Shown in pieces: positions 28,992 through 38,500 of a stretch of 45,484 bases of DNA; within the stretch, counting starts at the first letter, position 1; each line of letters opens with the position of its first letter. The notes beneath the pieces were generated by a model. It worked only from the letters and a program-made list of their open reading frames with translations, was not told the DNA's origin and did not search any database. The DNA is taken from contig JAMPIK010000016.1 in assembly GCA_023662865.1 (NCBI GenBank), forward strand, positions 1-45,484, written 5' to 3'. Origin of the DNA: Prevotella sp. Lineage in GTDB: Bacteria > Bacteroidota > Bacteroidia > Bacteroidales > Muribaculaceae. The translations under genes and the position numbers were made by a program.

Positions 28992-29680
28992 AGTATTGTA
29001 TTTGCTATCGTTAAATCTTGTGGATTAGTGATTTTGATATTCCGAGTATCACCGGAGTAAAGTGTAATCGGACAGCCCGACAATTCCACTACGGAAGCAT
29101 CGTCTGTAACGCTGTTTACACTGATTTTGCCTTCTTTAAGCGGCAAATAGGCTTTTATCAACAGATTGCCCTTGAATACTTGCGGGGTCTGTACGGCTAC
29201 ATAGTCTGAACGAGGCACAGACTCAGATGTGCCGTCATCATTCAATCGGCGTATTGAATCGGCAAGAGGCACACAAGGCACAGCCGCTCCATGCTTTAAA
29301 GCTGTTTGCCACCCGCGCCGAACCATATCCACACTTACTAACGGGCGAGCTGCATCGTGTACTGCTATCAGCAAATCGTCTTCCGGCTCGAGTAAAGCCA
29401 ACGCGTGCATTACGGATTCTGCTCGGGTTGTACCGCCCTCCACCGTCTTGCAGTCAAAAGGAGGGAATTCAATTTGCATATTTGCAAGAGCCGACTCAAA
29501 CATATCACGATATCGGCCGTTTACCACTAATATAATTCGCGTGGCGGAGTCTTCTTCCAAAAAAGCTTTTACACTCCATGCGAAAACGTGTCTGCCGGCT
29601 AAATCCTGCAATTGCTTGGGTATGCCGCCCCCGGCTCGCAGTCCGGAACCTCCGGCTACTATTACAGCTACTTTCTTCAT
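28988..29680 (-). CDS. ispD: 2-C-methyl-D-erythritol 4-phosphate cytidylyltransferase
   Basis: The 230-residue enzyme makes CDP-methylerythritol from MEP and CTP in the non-mevalonate isoprenoid pathway. The nucleotide loop AGGSGLRAGGGIPKQ (about 9-23), with the catalytic Arg and the PKQ lysine, is present, as are VHDAARPLV and the later VQTPQVFK and TDDASVVE segments. The length is normal. It is coupled by four-base overlaps to the glycosyltransferase before it and to recG after it. Confidence 0.95.
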   Translation of the reverse strand: MKKVAVIVAGGSGLRAGGGIPKQLQDLAGRHVFAWSVKAFLEEDSATRIILVVNGRYRDMFESALANMQIEFPPFDCKTVEGGTTRAESVMHALALLEPEDDLLIAVHDAARPLVSVDMVRRGWQTALKHGAAVPCVPLADSIRRLNDDGTSESVPRSDYVAVQTPQVFKGNLLIKAYLPLKEGKISVNSVTDDASVVELSGCPITLYSGDTRNIKITNPQDLTIANTIL

Positions 29681-31236
29681 TCTCGTGTACGTTGAATTTT
29701 TAGGATTATGGGTTTCCCCTTTATGTCATGAGTGCGATATGCAGACTCATATACGAGGGTCACTTTAAACTCTTCGGCGTTAAGTCGGTCATTCAGCCCG
29801 TAATTGTCAGCACCTTTGCCCTTGTATATCTCTTGAGTGGTGAGCAAATAAAACTCCCTCTCATCGGGTAAACGCATCATCGCGGCATTTAGTTTGTCAA
29901 GCTTCTGTGTTTGGCCCGAAGGCAACGAACTCACTAACCTGCCGTCAAGATAAAAATTCAGAATATAAAATCTCACAAACCTATCCGGGATAAACGTATA
30001 TATCTTTTTATCTGCTGGAACAATTCGCTCTATTTGCCGCGCCTTATACTTGTCTGACTCCACTTTGCCATATATTGGAAAGACAATACCGATACCCACG
30101 GCATACAAACACATCACAACAATCAGCAATCGCTGTATTATGTGCTTACCAATCACCGAATTGCGTGTCAGCCAAACGGCATACGAACCCATTGCATAGG
30201 CCATAAAAGGATACATCGGCAACAGATACACGCTCCGCTTGCTCTTCGGTATACAATAAAATACAAATATCAAAACCGCACTCACAAAGGCATATCTCGC
30301 TTCGGCACTCATATTGCTCCAACGCTGCTTTATATGTCGCAGCTGCGAAACGCTTTTTCTCACCTTTGAGCTGAACAGCGTAGCTAATGCCAATGCCGAC
30401 CAAGGCAGTAAGCCGATGAGCAGCGATGTGAAATTATACCATATTGGCTTTACATGGCTGTCATAACTCATTGTCCCGGTAAAGCGACCGAAATTCTCCT
30501 CCATAGCAAGCGTCAGGAAACCGTCTCCCCCTTGCCGCCATGCGGCATAATACCATATGCCTGGTATAATCAAACTCACCAATGCCAAAGCAACGCAAAG
30601 CGCCGTTTCCTTGAAAAAATTGCCGCTGCCAATCATTCTCCAAAGCCAATAGGTCGCAAGTGGAAGCAAGATTGCCACCGGCCCTTTTGTCAGCACTCCG
30701 GCACTCATGCAGATAACCGACAAACACCACAAGCCGACACGACAAGCGGATTTTGCACTGTAAAACAAAGCATACATAGCCCCAACCATAAACAGGGTAA
30801 GTACCATATCCACACGCGCTATGGTGCCGGATCTCATCATTTCAAAGCTCGTGAGTGCAAACATTGCGCAAAGCACCCCGAAACCTTTTCCGTATTCTCT
30901 GGCACAGAACTTTGCCGTGAGCATAAGTAACAGAGTGAGAGCCAACACCGAGGGCAGACGCGATGTAAACTCGCTCACATGTCCGAACGGAAGCGAAAAC
31001 ATCACTATGAGCCAGTGGAACATCGGCGGTTTGTAAGACATATCGCCGGAGGCATCAACAGGCAAAATCCAATTACCCGATTTGAGCATATCCACTGCCA
31101 CAAGAGCCTCTCTGGGCTCCCCCTTTGTGCTGAAATCTGCAAATGCCGTGCATAAACACAGACCGACAAAAACTGCCAACCAAGTCAGCCACTCTCGCTT
31201 GATTATATTCTCACCTATAATATTCGGGACTTGCAT
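29677..31236 (-). CDS. ArnT-like membrane glycosyltransferase (GT39/GT83 type)
   Basis: The 519-residue product has about ten to twelve transmembrane segments in the first 400 residues and a soluble C-terminal tail. After the first helix it has the acidic loop motif of polyprenyl-phosphate-sugar transferases: STKGEPREALVAVDMLKSG, then SYKPPMFHWLIV, with the catalytic Asp/Glu region facing the periplasm. Such enzymes move a sugar from a lipid carrier onto lipid A, glycans or protein. The acceptor is not evident. It is the first gene of the GT-ispD-recG operon and has a strong promoter at 31255-31285. Confidence 0.88.
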   Translation of the reverse strand: MQVPNIIGENIIKREWLTWLAVFVGLCLCTAFADFSTKGEPREALVAVDMLKSGNWILPVDASGDMSYKPPMFHWLIVMFSLPFGHVSEFTSRLPSVLALTLLLMLTAKFCAREYGKGFGVLCAMFALTSFEMMRSGTIARVDMVLTLFMVGAMYALFYSAKSACRVGLWCLSVICMSAGVLTKGPVAILLPLATYWLWRMIGSGNFFKETALCVALALVSLIIPGIWYYAAWRQGGDGFLTLAMEENFGRFTGTMSYDSHVKPIWYNFTSLLIGLLPWSALALATLFSSKVRKSVSQLRHIKQRWSNMSAEARYAFVSAVLIFVFYCIPKSKRSVYLLPMYPFMAYAMGSYAVWLTRNSVIGKHIIQRLLIVVMCLYAVGIGIVFPIYGKVESDKYKARQIERIVPADKKIYTFIPDRFVRFYILNFYLDGRLVSSLPSGQTQKLDKLNAAMMRLPDEREFYLLTTQEIYKGKGADNYGLNDRLNAEEFKVTLVYESAYRTHDIKGKPIILKIQRTRE

Positions 31237-31254
31237 ATCAAAACTTTTTCAACA

Positions 31255-31285
31255 CAAAATTAACATTTTTTTTTAACTCTGCAAA
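31255..31285 (-). promoter_or_regulatory. promoter of the GT-ispD-recG operon
   Basis: On the minus strand TTTG (31285-31282), a 19-base spacer and TAATTTTG (31262-31255) match exactly, 18 bases before the glycosyltransferase ATG. It diverges from the nifJ promoter at 31342-31372. Confidence 0.75.
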
Positions 31286-31341
31286 GTTCGCCGTTTTATA
31301 GCCGAACCGACATACTCGCGCCATACCCGCCTCCCGATTGG

Positions 31342-31372
31342 TTTGCCGATTTTAAAAAAAGTGTTAATTTTG
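31342..31372 (+). promoter_or_regulatory. nifJ: promoter of nifJ
   Basis: TTTG (31342-31345), a 19-base spacer and TAATTTTG (31365-31372) match exactly. The leader to the ATG at 31546 is about 165 bases, long for this window. Confidence 0.75.
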
Positions 31373-31385
31373 CAAAAAAATCACT

Positions 31386-31473
31386 CTACCCTTTCCCGGG
31401 TAGAAACTTTATTATTAAAGATAGTGTTATTAGTTTTGTGAAGAATGTGTTTTTAACAACGTTTCACATTCTT
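31386..31473 (+). promoter_or_regulatory. nifJ: structured 5' leader of nifJ
   Basis: Two stem-loops lie in the leader: CTACCC (31386-31391) with GGGTAG (31398-31403), and a perfect 9-bp stem AAGAATGTG (31441-31449) with CACATTCTT (31465-31473), followed by TAATTTA. They could form an attenuator-like or stability element; no known riboswitch consensus is recognised. Confidence 0.4.
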
Positions 31474-31545
31474 TAATTTAAGGTAATGCGGTTTTAATCA
31501 TTTAGTTTGCTGACCGCTTTGGAATAATATAGATTCGTATAGATT

Positions 31546-34500
31546 ATGAGCAAAGACAAAAAGTTCCTGACTTGTGATGGCAATCAAGCTGCCGCACACA
31601 TCAGCTATATGTTTAGCGAAGTAGCTGCCATCTACCCCATTACGCCCTCTTCTACTATGGCTGAATATGTAGACGAATGGGCTGCTGCAGGACGCAAAAA
31701 CATTTTCGGAGAAACAGTAACAGTACAAGAAATGCAGAGCGAAGGAGGCGCAGCCGGTGCCGTACACGGCTCGCTGCAGGCCGGTGCGCTGACCACAACA
31801 TACACGGCCTCACAAGGTCTGTTGCTCATGATTCCGAATATGTACAAGATAGCAGGTGAGCTGCTGCCTTGTGTGTTCCATGTTTCGGCGCGTAGTTTGG
31901 CTTCTCATGCCCTCTGTATTTTCGGCGACCACCAAGATGTGATGTCCGCACGACAAACAGGCTTTGCAATGCTTGCCGAAGGTTCGGTGCAGGAAGTGAT
32001 GGACTTGGCCGGTGTGGCTCACCTCTCCACAATCAAGAGCCGTGTGCCTTTCGTAAACTTCTTCGACGGCTTCCGCACCTCTCACGAAATCCAGAAAATA
32101 GAAGCATTGGAGCAAGAAGACCTCGCTCCGCTCATTGACCGCAAGGCTCTTGCCGATTTCCGCAAACGAGCTCTCAATCCCGGTACTCCGGTAATGCGAG
32201 GCATGGCCGAAAACCCCGACGTATTCTTCCAGCACAGAGAAAGCTGCAACCCCTACTATGAGGCTGTGCCGGCTATCGTGGAAGAGTATATGAACGAGAT
32301 ATACAAACTCACAGGCAGAAAATACGGTTTGTTCGACTATTACGGCGCCCCCGATGCAGAGCGCGTAATTATAGCAATGGGTTCCGTAACTCAAGCTATT
32401 AAAGAAACTGTGGATTATCTCGCCGAAAAGGGTGAGAAAGTAGGTTTGGTGAGCGTACACCTGTATCGCCCCTTCAGCGCAAAACATTTCCTTGCAGCTG
32501 TACCCGAGTCGGCAAAACGCATTGCAGTGCTCGACCGCACCAAAGAGCCGGGTGCAAACGGCGAGCCTCTTTACCTTGATGTGAAAGACTGTTTCTACGG
32601 CAAAGCAAATGCCCCGATGATTGTTGGCGGCAGATACGGTCTCGGTTCCAAGGACACTACCCCGGCGCAAATCCTCGCCGTGTACGAAAACCTTTCGCTC
32701 CCCGAACCCAAGAACGGCTTCACTGTCGGCATAGTTGACGATGTCACTTTCACTTCCCTGCCCACGGGCAAAGAAATAGCCCTCGGCGGCGACGGTATCT
32801 TCCAAGCAAAATTCTACGGCCTGGGCGCAGACGGTACCGTAGGTGCCAACAAAAACTCCGTAAAAATAATCGGCGACAACACCGACAAGTATTGTCAGGC
32901 ATATTTCTCTTACGACTCCAAGAAGTCCGGCGGTTTCACTTGCTCTCACCTCCGATTCGGAAATCACCCCATACGCTCCACTTATCTGGTAACCACGCCC
33001 AACTTCGTGGCCTGCCATGTTCAGGCATATCTGCACATGTACGATGTGACTCGCGGTCTGCAAAAGGGCGGCACTTTCCTGCTCAACACTATTTGGGAGA
33101 AAGATGAACTCGCCAAAAATTTGCCGATCAAAATCAAGCGCTATCTCGCCGCCAACGATATCACCCTCTACTATATCAATGCCTCCAAGATTGCTCAAGA
33201 GATTGGGCTGGGCAACCGCACCAACACTATTCTGCAATCAGCATTCTTCCGCATCACGGAAGTTATCCCGGTAGAGCTTGCCGTTGAACAAATGAAGAAG
33301 TTCATCAACAAATCTTACGGCAAGAAGGGCGAAAACATTGTCAACATGAACTATCAGGCGGTAGACCGAGGCAGCCAATATCATAAACTCGCCATAGACC
33401 CGGCATGGGCTAATCTGCCTGATGACGAGGTTAAGCAAGATGACGCTCCCGAATTTATCACAAATGTGGTTCGCCCCATCAACGCACAAGACGGCGACCT
33501 GCTCCCCGTGAGCTCTTTCCGCGGCATTGAAGACGGCACTTGGCAACCAGGCACTGCAAAATACGAAAAACGCGGTGTCGCGGCTTTCGTTCCCGAATGG
33601 AACCCCGACAACTGTATTCAATGCAACAAATGCGCATTCGTTTGTCCTCACGCTGCAATACGTCCGTTCGTGCTTACCGAAGAGGAATTGGCCAAAGCTC
33701 CGTTTGGCGAAAACCATACCATTCCGGCTATCGGCAAAACATTCGCCGGAATGAGATTTGTGCAGCAGGTAGACGTGCTCGATTGTCTCGGCTGCGGCAA
33801 CTGTGCTGATGTTTGTCCGGGCAAGAAGGGCAACAAGGCGCTGACTATGAAGCATATCGAAACTCAACTTGGTGAAGATGCCAACTGGGAATACTGTGTA
33901 AAAGAGGTGTCGAGCAAGCAAAACCTTGTAGACACTAAGCTCAACGTCAAGAACAGCCAGTTTGCCACACCTCTGTTTGAATTCTCCGGCGCTTGCTCCG
34001 GCTGTGGCGAAACGCCTTACATCAAGCTGATCACCCAGCTCTACGGCGACCGTCAAATGGTAGCCAATGCTACCGGCTGCTCCTCTATCTATTCCGGCTC
34101 CGTACCCTCCACTCCTTATTGCGAAAACGAAAATGGAAACGGTCCGGCTTGGGCAAACTCACTGTTTGAGGACTTCAGCGAATTCGGGCTCGGTATGACC
34201 CTCGCCACCGACAAGATGCGTGCACGCCTTGTGGAATACCTCTCCGAAATGATTGCATCAGACAAGACTTCGGATGCATACAAGGAAGCGGCAAAAGAAT
34301 GGCTCGATAATAAAGAAGATGCTGAAGCAAGCCGCGCAGCTACTGCAAAGCTATTGCCTCTCGTACAAGAAAGTGCAAAGGCCGGCTGCCCCATTTGCAA
34401 AAACATTCTTGAACTCAGTCACTACCTCGTGAAACGCTCGCAATGGATTATCGGCGGCGACGGTGCAAGCTACGACATCGGTTTCGGTGGCCTTGACCAT

Positions 34501-35109
34501 GTAATAGCATCCGGCAAGAACGTCAACATTCTCGTGCTTGACACAGAGGTATATTCAAACACGGGCGGTCAGGCTTCCAAAGCCACCCCGCTCGGCGCTA
34601 TTGCCAAGTTTGCAGCCTCCGGCAAACGTATCCGCAAAAAAGACCTCGGCCTTATCGCTACCACTTACGGCTACGTTTATGCGGCACAAGTGGCCATGGG
34701 TGCAGACAATGCCCAGACTCTCAAAGCCATACGCGAAGCCGAAGCTTACGACGGCCCCTCAATCATCATTGCTTACTCGCCATGTATCAACCACGGTTTG
34801 AAGGCCGGTATGGGACACGCTCAAGCAGAAGAACAACGCGCTGTGGAATGTGGCTACTGGCAATTGTGGCGCTACAACCCGGCTCTTGAAGAAGAAGGAA
34901 AGAACCCGTTCACACTCGACTCCAAAGAACCGCAATGGGACAAGTTCACAGATTTCCTCAAAGGCGAAGTGCGCTACGCCTCGGTTATGAAACAGTTCCC
35001 CGTAGAAGCCGAAGAACTCTTCCAGGCTGCATTGCAAAACGCCAAGTGGCGCTACAACAACTACTTGCGCCTGAGCCGCCAACAATGGGGAGTGAAACCC
35101 GAAGCATAA
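31546..35109 (+). CDS. nifJ: pyruvate:ferredoxin (flavodoxin) oxidoreductase
   Basis: The 1187-residue single-chain enzyme converts pyruvate and CoA to acetyl-CoA and CO2, passing electrons to ferredoxin; it is central to anaerobic metabolism. The expected parts are all visible: the N-terminal pyruvate-binding domain with IYPITPSSTM (about 28-37), two ferredoxin-type 4Fe-4S motifs CIQCNKCAFVCP (about 690-701) and CLGCGNCADVCP (about 747-758), the proximal-cluster Cys pair in CSGCGETPY (about 820), and the thiamine diphosphate site GDGASYDIGFGG with NTGGQ (about 973 onward). The length is normal. It is monocistronic, with its own promoter, a structured leader and a strong terminator. Confidence 0.98.
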   Translation: MSKDKKFLTCDGNQAAAHISYMFSEVAAIYPITPSSTMAEYVDEWAAAGRKNIFGETVTVQEMQSEGGAAGAVHGSLQAGALTTTYTASQGLLLMIPNMYKIAGELLPCVFHVSARSLASHALCIFGDHQDVMSARQTGFAMLAEGSVQEVMDLAGVAHLSTIKSRVPFVNFFDGFRTSHEIQKIEALEQEDLAPLIDRKALADFRKRALNPGTPVMRGMAENPDVFFQHRESCNPYYEAVPAIVEEYMNEIYKLTGRKYGLFDYYGAPDAERVIIAMGSVTQAIKETVDYLAEKGEKVGLVSVHLYRPFSAKHFLAAVPESAKRIAVLDRTKEPGANGEPLYLDVKDCFYGKANAPMIVGGRYGLGSKDTTPAQILAVYENLSLPEPKNGFTVGIVDDVTFTSLPTGKEIALGGDGIFQAKFYGLGADGTVGANKNSVKIIGDNTDKYCQAYFSYDSKKSGGFTCSHLRFGNHPIRSTYLVTTPNFVACHVQAYLHMYDVTRGLQKGGTFLLNTIWEKDELAKNLPIKIKRYLAANDITLYYINASKIAQEIGLGNRTNTILQSAFFRITEVIPVELAVEQMKKFINKSYGKKGENIVNMNYQAVDRGSQYHKLAIDPAWANLPDDEVKQDDAPEFITNVVRPINAQDGDLLPVSSFRGIEDGTWQPGTAKYEKRGVAAFVPEWNPDNCIQCNKCAFVCPHAAIRPFVLTEEELAKAPFGENHTIPAIGKTFAGMRFVQQVDVLDCLGCGNCADVCPGKKGNKALTMKHIETQLGEDANWEYCVKEVSSKQNLVDTKLNVKNSQFATPLFEFSGACSGCGETPYIKLITQLYGDRQMVANATGCSSIYSGSVPSTPYCENENGNGPAWANSLFEDFSEFGLGMTLATDKMRARLVEYLSEMIASDKTSDAYKEAAKEWLDNKEDAEASRAATAKLLPLVQESAKAGCPICKNILELSHYLVKRSQWIIGGDGASYDIGFGGLDHVIASGKNVNILVLDTEVYSNTGGQASKATPLGAIAKFAASGKRIRKKDLGLIATTYGYVYAAQVAMGADNAQTLKAIREAEAYDGPSIIIAYSPCINHGLKAGMGHAQAEEQRAVECGYWQLWRYNPALEEEGKNPFTLDSKEPQWDKFTDFLKGEVRYASVMKQFPVEAEELFQAALQNAKWRYNNYLRLSRQQWGVKPEA

Positions 35110-35151
35110 CCATCTGTTCCATAACTATATAAGTAGTTCTTAATTCAATAA

Positions 35152-35167
35152 GTGTCCGTCAGGACAC
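35152..35167 (+). repeat. GTGTC-type hairpin, copy 1
   Basis: GTGTCC and GGACAC pair around GTCA, and CGATT follows. A sister hairpin with the same right arm and the same CGATT tail lies at 35237-35251, on the other side of the nifJ terminator. Confidence 0.5.
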
Positions 35168-35180
35168 CGATTATGCATAG

Positions 35181-35217
35181 CCCCAAACACACGCGGCAAA
35201 GCCGTGGGTGTTTGGGG
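35181..35217 (+). terminator. nifJ: terminator of nifJ
   Basis: CCCCAAACAC (35181-35190) and GTGTTTGGGG (35208-35217) pair perfectly, and inside them CGCGGC pairs with GCCGTG (one G-T wobble) around AAA. This is a very stable hairpin 72 bases after the nifJ stop; the downstream T-tract is weak. Confidence 0.75.
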
Positions 35218-35236
35218 TTGTCAGCGAACACCGGAG

Positions 35237-35251
35237 GTGTCTGAAAGACAC
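35237..35251 (+). repeat. GTGTC-type hairpin, copy 2
   Basis: GTGTC and GACAC pair around TGAAA, followed by CGATTTACTGC; copy 1 at 35152 is followed by CGATTATGC. The rest of the 35252-35541 gap holds only the promoter and leader of the adhesin gene. Confidence 0.5.
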
Positions 35252-35391
35252 CGATTTACTGCTAAATCTATTACGTGTCAACAGACATACTCACATGCGC
35301 AAACCCTAACGACACAAGCCATAAACGTTCAAGAACAAAAACAGTTTTTTTAACGAATTTTAAACAATTCGGCAAGAAATTCCGTTTATTA

Positions 35392-35423
35392 TTTGGGTGT
35401 TTGTAAAAATTACTGTAAATTTG
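35392..35423 (+). promoter_or_regulatory. promoter of the large adhesin-like gene
   Basis: TTTG (35392-35395), a 20-base spacer and TAAATTTG (35416-35423) match exactly. The leader to ATG 35542 is about 115 bases and AT-rich. Confidence 0.7.
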
Positions 35424-35541
35424 CTCTCAGTGATATTTATTAGACCCACTCTTATATCCCATCAAAAACTCTCAACCCTCGCTCTCCTACACATAATATT
35501 CTGACTACAAACTATTTATTAACTAAAAACACAGTAACCTT

Positions 35542-38500
35542 ATGAGGAAAACCTGTCTCTACTTAGCTTGGACGGCAATTCTCGCTTTGTTCGGTTCTGC
35601 TTCTGCCAACGCTACTAAATCGTTGCAAATTAGCACCAATACCTCCGAAACAAAACAATTGTCGACTCACCCAACAGGGGGCTCTCCGGTATACCCTTGT
35701 CTGTATTGCGGCGACGGCTACAACGTGAAAGGCCTGTCGTTCCAAGTAACTATCACCAACAACGGCGATGAAGATTTCGCTGTCGGCGATGAGGGATACT
35801 CCGTAACTCTCTACCTCAACAACCCCACCATTGACCTCATCACAGTACCCATTCCCGAGCCGCTGTCAGCCGGTCAAAAGAAGAGTTTCGTCTTCAACTG
35901 GGGCGGCGATGAGGGCTTCTCGTTTGAGCCGGCCGCCGAGTATTTCTCCAACGGTATACTCATGCCCAACCAATTTTTGAGCTTTTGCGGTCTCGGTGTG
36001 CGTGAAAACATCAAAAACACCTCTCAATATCGTGTTGGTAATCCTTTCTATATATATGCCAACGAGGCGCACTTCGAAATCCTCCCGGCTACCGGCATTG
36101 GCGCTCCTTTCGGAAACAACGGCTTCGGTATTCTCTCTGAAAAAGCTGATACTACAATTAACTACCGTCTCCACTCCTTCGCATCAAAAGACGTTGTTAT
36201 TTCCGAAATCTCACTTCCCGAAGGTTTCAGCACTACCCTATCCGTGCCCGCCACTGTGAAGGGCGGCCTCAGCGCGGCTTCCGCTGATGAGATGTTCCTG
36301 AACTTCCCAATCACTTTCCAACCCTCCGCTCCCGGTGTTTATACCGGTGAAGTATCTGTAAAGATGCAGGGAGATGCCCCCCCCCGCACATTTAAAATCT
36401 CCGGCGGTAAGCAAGGCGGAAATGCCTGGTTCGAAGGCTTTGAGGGCTGTAACGCGGAGAAGCTCCCCGCCGGCTGGATTTTGGGCAACAACATCAGCTG
36501 CGTAACAAAGGTAACCAACCTTCTGTCTCCCGGCGATTCAATAATGCTTGACCATTCATATTCCGGCCCTACCAACATCACTCGTGCCATCTCCCCGAAA
36601 ATAAAATTCAACGCCTCCGACAAACTTCTGTTTGACGCCCGCCCGAGAACCTCATCCGGCAACGGTTCCCCGGTAGTGCGCGTATTCTATTCGCCCGACA
36701 GACTTACTTGGGAGTCTTGCGGTATTGAAATTATGTGCAACAACACCGCGCAGGCAAACCTCAATGCCACAGACCTGTTCAACATCACCTCCCCCTTCCC
36801 CTTGAAGCAATATGTTGTAAACGTGCCGGAGGGCGAGTACTACCTTGCCTTTGAAATGGGCAACTCCTCCATCGACAACATATTCGGCGGCGAACTCGCT
36901 GATGTACCCTGCGACTTCTATGTGCAAGAATACAGTATGCCCTCCTCCATGATGGTAAACAAGGGTGGCTTGTTCTCAATGAATATCAAAAATATGCTCC
37001 CAGCCAAGGGCTTGAGCCAGAACGACTACGAAGTGGCTCTGTTTATAAACGGAAAGAAAACCGTTACACCCGAAACAATTGATTGGGGTCCCAACACAGC
37101 CCTGACTTTTGATATGGCATACGTGCCTCATCAGGCCGGCAAAATAAATGCTTATATGAGCATCAAATCCGGTGACTATGAGATTAAAACCCCGGAAACC
37201 ACAATTAACGTAGTGGAAGAGACACTCGTGGCCGAAGCTACCGTTGGTACGGCTGTACCCATGAATACAACCAACGACACTCTCCCATTCTATTTCTATT
37301 ACAGAAACTCCACAACAGACATCATTTTCCCGGCTGATTACCTCGCTAAATACGGTATCACTCCCGGCACCGTAATCAACGGTATGTCTGTAATGGGCTA
37401 TGCCGCAAGCACAAAGGATATTCCCAACAACGAAATTACAGTAAAATTCGCCCCGGTGGCACAATCCTCACTCACAGCAGCAGACGAACGCTTTGACCTC
37501 TCTGCCGTTGAACCGATTTACACTAAAACCGGCATTTCGCTCACCTCCGGCAATACAAGCAACATCTACAAGCTTATCAACTTTACTTTCAGCACTCCAT
37601 ATATTTATGAGGGCGGAAACCTGCTCATGCAATGTTCAAGCGAAAACGCTACCGCCGACTGCCGCACTTATTGCGAGTTTACAAACGAGCTTACACAAAA
37701 TGCACGTGTTCGCTTCAACGACAATTACAACACTTACCAAAACAACCCTTACACGCTGAAAAGCTTCATGCCGGTTATTACCTTCTCCCTTGCAGTAAGC
37801 CCGGCTGAACTTTCCGGTACTGTTACTCACAACAATCAGCCCGTAGCCAATGCCAAAGTGACTCTCTCCGGCACTGACGAGGTGATATACAACGCCACCA
37901 CAAATGAAGAGGGTAAATACAATATTACCGTATTCCAAGCCGATAAGGACTACGACATGACAGTATCCGCTGAAGGCCTCGTTCTATTCTCCGCCTCTGA
38001 ACCTCTTTCTTTTGCCGATGGCAGCCTTGTTAAAGACATTGAAGTTAACGATTATGCCGTCATCACCGGTAATGTATCAAACTCTCGCGACGGCGCCGTT
38101 GCCGATGCTCTCGTTGTTTACTCTTGCGGCGATTATACATCTTCCGCCAAGACTGATTCCGAAGGCAACTATGAACTGAAAGCTTATCAATTTGCACCCG
38201 AAGTAACCGTAAGTGTTGACCCAGTTAACAATGTATTCGCTTCCAAAACAATTGATATGAGTGTTCCTCAAAATACTAATGTTGACTTTGAAGTTGCCAA
38301 CTTCAGCAATAACCGCGACTACACTCTCTCTATTAATGTAAAGACGGCTGTCGATGCAAGCCTTGAAAATCTTCCTTTCACTCTCAAGTCTCTTCGCTTT
38401 GACGAAACTTACCCGGCAAAGGAAACCAAGCTCGATGCCGACGGTAATTGTGTAATCCCTGTTTACGGCGGTACTCAACAGCTCGTTATCAAATCTGTCG

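Noticed and set aside
31810..34056. Long minus-strand ORFs inside nifJ (475 and 272 codons)
   Set aside because: They are antisense to a full-length, motif-complete nifJ and show no domains; biased codon use in nifJ keeps the other strand open.
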